Below are positions 6,648 through 9,616 of a DNA stretch of 9,616 nt, one piece after another. The notes beneath the pieces are model-generated. The model made no database searches. It had not been told where the DNA came from and worked only from the letters and a program-made list of their open reading frames with translations. The position numbers and the translations under genes were made by a program. Source of the DNA: an uncultured Eubacteriales bacterium (GTDB lineage: Bacteria; Bacillota; Clostridia; Oscillospirales; Oscillospiraceae). The DNA is taken from positions 1 to 9,616 of the forward strand of contig CATJWA010000177.1 in the NCBI GenBank assembly GCA_949744025.1, written 5' to 3'. Each line of letters opens with the position of its first letter. The first letter of the stretch is position 1.

Positions 6648-6726
6648 AAAAAATACGCAAATGGGCAGCCCCATTCCCTTGTAAAACAGAAAATTGACTG
6701 CCCAGACGGTCGGCGATGTATTGCGT
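6648..6726 (-). terminator. Riboswitch-controlled intrinsic terminator before purE
   Basis: TGGGCAGTC (6696-6704) can pair with GGCTGCCCA (6662-6670), with one G-U pair. ACGCAA (6721-6726) can pair with TTGCGT (6655-6660) to form the outer base of the hairpin, which runs straight into ATTTTTT (6648-6654). Both 5' arms lie inside the ZTP aptamer: TGGGCA is part of its most conserved 3' segment. Folding of the ligand-bound aptamer and of the terminator should therefore exclude each other, giving an on-switch for the pur operon. The hairpin is imperfect, with a 25-base loop and a bulge, so its exact shape is uncertain. Confidence 0.75.
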
Positions 6727-6760
6727 CCGGCTTCCCCGTGGTGCTCCACTTTCCGTCAGT
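6697..6760 (-). ncRNA. ZTP/ZMP riboswitch (pfl motif) aptamer
   Basis: Read on the minus strand, the leader shows the pfl consensus. P1 is ACTG (6757-6760) with CAGT (6697-6700), and ACGG (6753-6756) with CCGT (6706-6709). A small GTGG-AGCA-CCAC hairpin lies at 6738-6749, followed by GGGGAAGC (6730-6737), a variable region, and the conserved CCGTCTGGGCA (6699-6709). This class binds ZMP/ZTP (established), the AICAR intermediate that builds up when 10-formyl-tetrahydrofolate is low. ZMP is the substrate of the last gene of this operon, and purN also uses 10-formyl-tetrahydrofolate, so the ligand reports directly on the pathway. The aptamer is downstream of a good promoter and overlaps a terminator, so ligand binding should raise transcription of purE through purH. 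Confidence 0.92.
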
Positions 6761-6797
6761 TACCGGCGCTTTGATATTATGCTTCTGACATAAGGGA

Positions 6798-6826
6798 ATT
6801 ATCTCAAAATGCGGCGGCAAAGTCAA
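6798..6826 (-). promoter_or_regulatory. Sigma-A type promoter of the pur operon
   Basis: The -35 hexamer is TTGACT (6821-6826) and the -10 hexamer is GATAAT (6798-6803), separated by exactly 17 bases. Transcription should start near 6791, giving a leader of about 160 bases that contains the whole riboswitch and terminator. A weaker pair lies upstream: TTGACA (6869-6874) with TACATG (6846-6851) at the same spacing. No Bacillus-type PurBox pair was seen. The rest of the gap 6629-6892 contains a palindrome, CTACATGTAG (6843-6852), and an imperfect one at 6858-6874. Confidence 0.75.
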
Positions 6827-6892
6827 TCATTTTGCCCAATCCCTACATGTAGAATAATTGTCACGAAATGTCAATACTGATTGTATATTTTG

Positions 6893-7813
6893 TCAGTTTT
6901 CCTTATGCTTCGACAGATAATCCCGAAAATCGGTGTAAATAAGCTCGAACATTCTGTCTGTATTCCCGTCGCCGACAAAGCTGTTGTGCGGCGTAAGGAT
7001 TATGTTCTCCTGTTCCCACAGCTCCGACTCTGCCGCCAGCGGCTCCGTTTCGCACACGTCCACAGCCGCGCCGAGCAGAGTGCCGTCCCTCGCCGCGCCG
7101 AGCAGCGCGCGCGTGTCCACCACCGGCCCGCGAGCGATATTCACAAGCACAGAGCCCTTTTTCATCAGTGCAAAGCGCCGCGCGTCGATAAGGTGCCGCG
7201 TCTCGTCCGTGAGAGGCAGAGACAAAATTACAATGTCCGACTCCGGCAAAACCGCGTCCAGCTCGTCTATGGACCTTACCTCGTCAAAATACCGCCTCGG
7301 TTCCGGATGCCGGCACAGTCCGGTTATGTGACAGCCCATGGCGGAAAACCGCTTCGCCGTCTCCGAGCCTATGCTTCCCGCGCCGGCTATGCAAACCCGC
7401 TTGCCTACCAGCTCGAGCAGGCGGTAGTCCTGCTTCCACTCGTGACGGAGCTGACGCGCCCGGAAGTAGGTCGCGTGCTTGTAAAGCTGCAAAACCCCGC
7501 ACAGCGCGAACTCCGCCATCGGCGCGCTGTAAACCCCGCCGGCATTGTAAAGGCTGATGCCGTGGGAGCGGATATAATCCATCGGCATATGGTCAAGTCC
7601 CGCGCTGGTTGTGTGTATCACCCGCAGGTTCGGAAATCTGGAGATGTCGTTGTAATTAAACAGCAGATAGCAGACAACCGCCTCAGCGTCCGTGTACTCT
7701 TCCGGACAGGCTTCGCGCTCGTTGTTCATTATATACAGCTCAAATCCCAGGTCCCTGAGTCTCTGCTTCTGCTGCTCGGAAAATTTTATGCGGTAGCTTA
7801 TCAGAAGCTTCAT
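6893..7813 (-). CDS. D-2-hydroxyacid dehydrogenase family protein
   Basis: This 306-residue protein is an NAD(P)-dependent D-isomer-specific 2-hydroxyacid dehydrogenase, reducing a 2-keto acid or oxidising a D-2-hydroxy acid; the substrate cannot be told. Seen: the substrate-domain loop TTSAGLDH (68-75), the Rossmann motif GAGSIGSETAKRF (144-156), and the family's Arg-Glu-His set as Arg228 (NIARGPVVD), Glu257 (DVCETEPL) and His276 (LTPHNSF). Length is typical. I start at ATG 7813 because AAAGGAG (7824-7830) is 10 bases upstream; an in-frame GTG at 7822 is too close to that site. The ribosome site overlaps the pdp stop codon and the intergenic gap is 15 bases, so it is probably co-transcribed with pdp. 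No clear terminator follows it, so some read-through into the pur promoter region is possible. Confidence 0.92.
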   Translation of the reverse strand: MKLLISYRIKFSEQQKQRLRDLGFELYIMNNEREACPEEYTDAEAVVCYLLFNYNDISRFPNLRVIHTTSAGLDHMPMDYIRSHGISLYNAGGVYSAPMAEFALCGVLQLYKHATYFRARQLRHEWKQDYRLLELVGKRVCIAGAGSIGSETAKRFSAMGCHITGLCRHPEPRRYFDEVRSIDELDAVLPESDIVILSLPLTDETRHLIDARRFALMKKGSVLVNIARGPVVDTRALLGAARDGTLLGAAVDVCETEPLAAESELWEQENIILTPHNSFVGDGNTDRMFELIYTDFRDYLSKHKEN

Positions 7814-7828
7814 TGCCGCCACACTCCT

Positions 7829-9139
7829 TTATTCTGCTCGTATTATTTCCTTGATAAATGGGTTGCTCTCCGGCTTGTCCGCCCCTATCACATAGCACTT
7901 GCGCAGCAGGTCTGCGGCCTGACGGGCACTCTCCATGTCCGCTGCGTGTATAGTAGCCAGGCTCTCGCCAGTTTTAACGAAATCACCCGTTTTCTTTTTC
8001 AGCACCAGACCCACGGACAAGTCGATAACGCTCTCCTTTGTCGCGCGCCCGCCGCCGAGATGCAGGCTTACAAGGCCCACGCCCTCGGCGTCCATGCGCT
8101 GCACATAGCCCTCGCACTCGCTTATCGCCTCGTACTGCACAGGCGCCTCCGGAAGCAGAGACGTGTCGTACACCGCGCGCTTGTCGCCGCCCTGTGCCTC
8201 GACAAATTCCGCCAGCTTTTCAAGCGCGCTGCCGTCGTCTATGGACCTTTGCAGTCTTGCCCTTGCCTCGTCTGCATCCTTTGCCGCACCGCCGGCAACC
8301 AGAATCTCCGAGCCTATGGTCAGGCACAGCTCAAGAAGGTTGCCTGCATGCTCGCCGCGCAGAGTGTCTATCGCTTCACGTACCTCCAGCGCGTTGCCCA
8401 CCGCGTGGCCGAGCGGCTCGTCCATGTCACTTATAACCGCGGCGGTCCTTCTCCCAGCGGCCGTACCCACGTCCACCATCTCGCGGGCAAGCGCACGGGC
8501 GTCATCCAGAGTTTTCATGAAACCGCCGCTGCCGGTTTTCACGTCCAGCACAATTATGTCCGCGCCCGCGGCCAGCTTCTTGGACATGATACTGCTGACT
8601 ATAAGCCCGCGCACCGCCACGGTTCCGGTAACGTCGCGCAGGGCGTAAAGCTTCTTGTCCGCGGGGTCTATGTCCGCCGTCTGCGAGGCTATAGCAAAGC
8701 CAACGCGGTTGACGTTTTCGAAAAAGCGCTCCTTGCTCAGCGCGCAGGAAAAGCCCGGAAAGCTCTCCAGCTTGTCTATGGTACCGCCCGTGTGCCCTAA
8801 GCCGCGTCCGGACATTTTCGCCATCTTGACGCCCTGCGCGGCCACCATCGGGCACAGCACCAGGGACGTCTTGTCTCCCACGCCGCCGGTGGAGTGCTTG
8901 TCGGCCTTCACTCCGTTTATTCCACTTAAATCAACAAGGTCCCCGCTGTTCATCATCGACATCGTCAGCGCCACGGTCTCGTCATGGTCCAGCCCTCGGA
9001 AATACATCGCCATGAGCATGGCAGACATCTGGTAGTCGGGAATTTCCCCCTTTGTATAGCCGTCAATCATAAAGGCTATTTCGCCGTCGGACAGCGTGCC
9101 GCCGTCCCTTTTTTTTGCAATAAGCTCGCTCATCAGCAT
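7829..9139 (-). CDS. pdp: Pyrimidine-nucleoside phosphorylase
   Basis: This 436-residue enzyme splits pyrimidine nucleosides with phosphate into base and (deoxy)ribose-1-phosphate for salvage. Seen: the phosphate-binding KHSTGGVGDK (81-90), the family signature SGRGLGHTGGTIDKLES (110-126), YALRDVTGTV, SSIMSKK, and the C-terminal GGGRATKE block. Lys108 just before the signature matches the Lys that, as I recall, separates broad-specificity PyNP (Bacillus Pdp) from thymidine phosphorylase (Met there), so Pdp is preferred over DeoA. Length fits Bacillus Pdp (about 433). I start at ATG 9139, 9 bases after a GGGGAG site; an upstream in-frame TTG at 9167-9169 would add ten unrelated residues. The gene has its own consensus promoter and a leader terminator, and is followed by the hydroxyacid dehydrogenase gene. 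Confidence 0.95.
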   Translation of the reverse strand: MLMSELIAKKRDGGTLSDGEIAFMIDGYTKGEIPDYQMSAMLMAMYFRGLDHDETVALTMSMMNSGDLVDLSGINGVKADKHSTGGVGDKTSLVLCPMVAAQGVKMAKMSGRGLGHTGGTIDKLESFPGFSCALSKERFFENVNRVGFAIASQTADIDPADKKLYALRDVTGTVAVRGLIVSSIMSKKLAAGADIIVLDVKTGSGGFMKTLDDARALAREMVDVGTAAGRRTAAVISDMDEPLGHAVGNALEVREAIDTLRGEHAGNLLELCLTIGSEILVAGGAAKDADEARARLQRSIDDGSALEKLAEFVEAQGGDKRAVYDTSLLPEAPVQYEAISECEGYVQRMDAEGVGLVSLHLGGGRATKESVIDLSVGLVLKKKTGDFVKTGESLATIHAADMESARQAADLLRKCYVIGADKPESNPFIKEIIRAE

Positions 9140-9167
9140 AGAAACAGCTCCCCTTTCTGAGTGTATC

Positions 9168-9228
9168 AAAAAAATAACCGCCCGAGGCTGACCACCGCTT
9201 CGGAAAGCGCCCGTCAGTCACAGGGCGG
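9168..9228 (-). terminator. Terminator hairpin in the pdp leader (possible attenuator)
   Basis: CCGCCC (9223-9228) pairs with GGGCGG (9178-9183) at the base of a long bulged hairpin. Inside it, CTGAC can pair with GTCAG and CGCTT with AAGCG around a TCCG loop. TTATTTTTTT (9168-9177) follows directly, as in an intrinsic terminator. It lies downstream of the promoter at 9263-9291 and upstream of the pdp ribosome site, so it could interrupt pdp transcription; it may also end transcripts of the upstream gene. An alternative 5-bp stem, CGCCC (9223-9227) with GGGCG (9208-9212), uses the same 5' arm and could act as an antiterminator. Confidence 0.75.
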
Positions 9229-9262
9229 CAGAGTGAGAACACCTAAAGATTTTATATTTTTT

Positions 9263-9291
9263 ATTATAAGATTTTACCGATATTTTGTCAA
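9263..9291 (-). promoter_or_regulatory. Perfect-consensus sigma-A promoter for pdp
   Basis: TTGACA (9286-9291) and TATAAT (9263-9268) are separated by exactly 17 bases in an AT-rich stretch. Transcription should start near 9256, giving a leader of about 115 bases before pdp that contains the terminator hairpin. The promoter begins 7 bases after the stop codon of the upstream gene. Confidence 0.88.
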
Positions 9292-9298
9292 CACATTA

Positions 9299-9616
9299 TC
9301 ACAGCGTTATGCGTCCGTTTTTGCTCACGAACACGAGGTATTCACGCCCCTCTATCGTGCGCCGCTCGCCCTCCATGCCTGCCGGTATTCTCCTGTCGCC
9401 CTGCGGCAGGGCAACATAGCTGCGCTCGCCGTCAAAGCTCACCAGCGCGCCGTCGGGCGAGGCGTACCAGAACAGCTCGCACGGCTGGCACGCAGAGCAG
9501 GGCGGCACAGGCGCACACGGCGGCTCCGGTATACACGGCGGCACGGGAGGGCAGGGTTTTTCCGGCGGCTGCGGCGCGGGAGATGTGTCCGTCGGCGGCT
9601 GCGGCGCGGGAGACGT
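9299..9616 (-). CDS. Unrecognised Pro/Cys-rich protein, C-terminal part (partial)
   Basis: The frame is open from the window edge (9616) to a TGA at 9299, so 105 C-terminal residues are visible and the start lies outside. It begins with two copies of the decapeptide TSPAPQPPTD/TSPAPQPPEK. A Cys-Pro tract follows, in which Cys recurs with five residues between (PCPPVPPC, CIPEPPC, CAPVPPC) and then two (CSAC, CQPC), giving six Cys. The last ~57 residues form a more ordinary domain, FWYASPDGALVSFDGERSYV to FVSKNGRITL. I recognise no family. Proline-rich repeats often act as stiff linkers, and regular cysteines suggest metal binding or disulfides (inference), so an extracytoplasmic protein is possible, but no signal or anchor is visible here. 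An internal GTG at 9544 could be read as a start, but the frame continues upstream with the same composition. Confidence 0.6.
   Translation of the reverse strand, partial: TSPAPQPPTDTSPAPQPPEKPCPPVPPCIPEPPCAPVPPCSACQPCELFWYASPDGALVSFDGERSYVALPQGDRRIPAGMEGERRTIEGREYLVFVSKNGRITL
9563..9616 (-). repeat. 30-bp direct repeat encoding a Pro-rich decapeptide
   Basis: The unit beginning CGGCGGCTGCGGCGCGGGAG on the plus strand starts at 9563 and again at 9593, a spacing of 30 bases (10 codons). The second copy is cut off by the window end. It encodes the repeated TSPAPQPP unit of the partial protein. More copies probably lie beyond the window. Confidence 0.8.

Noticed and set aside
6858..6874. Bacillus-type PurR box upstream of purE
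   Set aside because: Only one CGAA core is present and no properly spaced, oppositely oriented second one was found.
7814..7822. GTG start at 7822 for the hydroxyacid dehydrogenase
   Set aside because: It lies 1 base from the AAAGGAG site, too close; ATG 7813 is 10 bases away.
6881..8800. Very long plus-strand open frame (639 codons) opposite the dehydrogenase and pdp genes
   Set aside because: It is antisense to two clear conserved genes; the translation is basic, His/Arg/Val-rich and family-less, as expected from the complement of GC-rich codons.
9140..9169. TTG start at 9169 for pdp
   Set aside because: The added residues include the translated ribosome binding site and do not match the Pdp N-terminus; ATG 9139 fits.
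1..9616. CRISPR array, insertion sequence, tRNA or rRNA
   Set aside because: No spaced identical repeats, transposase-like protein, terminal inverted repeats with an internal gene, tRNA cloverleaf or rRNA segment was seen.

Overview
The window looks like a GC-rich Bacillota (Clostridia) chromosome, perhaps an uncultured gut lineage near Oscillospirales. This is inferred from sigma-A type promoters, GGAGG-type ribosome binding sites, a ZTP riboswitch, and a purine operon that uses a free-standing PurO-type IMP cyclohydrolase with a stand-alone AICAR transformylase. All supported protein genes are on the minus strand, so transcription runs from high to low coordinates.

Layout in transcription order. 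At the right edge (9299-9616) is the C-terminal part of an unrecognised Pro/Cys-rich protein. A perfect-consensus promoter (TTGACA-N17-TATAAT, 9263-9291) and a leader with a terminator hairpin (9168-9228) precede a pyrimidine-nucleoside phosphorylase gene (pdp, 7829-9139) and a D-2-hydroxyacid dehydrogenase gene (6893-7813), which form a two-gene unit. The 264-base gap 6629-6892 holds a second good promoter (TTGACT-N17-GATAAT, 6798-6826) and a ZTP/ZMP (pfl) riboswitch aptamer (6697-6760). The aptamer shares bases with an intrinsic terminator that ends at about 6648.

Then follows a tightly packed purine operon: purE (6137-6628), purC (5394-6104), a 46-residue one-helix membrane protein (5250-5390), purF (3790-5214), purM (2744-3784), purN (2136-2750), purO (1422-2132) and the AICAR transformylase gene purH (227-1405). 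Gaps are 32, 3, 35, 5, -7, 3 and 16 bases. The last 226 bases hold hairpins and GC-rich low-complexity sequence but no gene I can support.

The operon encodes PurF (PRPP to phosphoribosylamine), PurN (GAR formylation), PurM (AIR), PurE (AIR carboxylation), PurC (SAICAR), AICAR transformylase (ZMP to FAICAR) and PurO (FAICAR to IMP). purD, purL/Q/S, purK and purB are not in the window. The riboswitch ligand ZMP/ZTP is the substrate, or derives from the substrate, of the last enzyme, so the operon should turn on when 10-formyl-tetrahydrofolate is short.

The most unusual points are three. PurF has glycine where the catalytic N-terminal cysteine of its glutaminase domain should be, and it has lost other glutaminase motifs, yet it keeps the PRPP loop and the four Fe-S cysteines. 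The tiny membrane protein between purC and purF opens with a motif resembling the sodium-pumping decarboxylase beta subunit. The usual bifunctional PurH is split into an archaeal-type cyclohydrolase and a transformylase that resembles animal ATIC.
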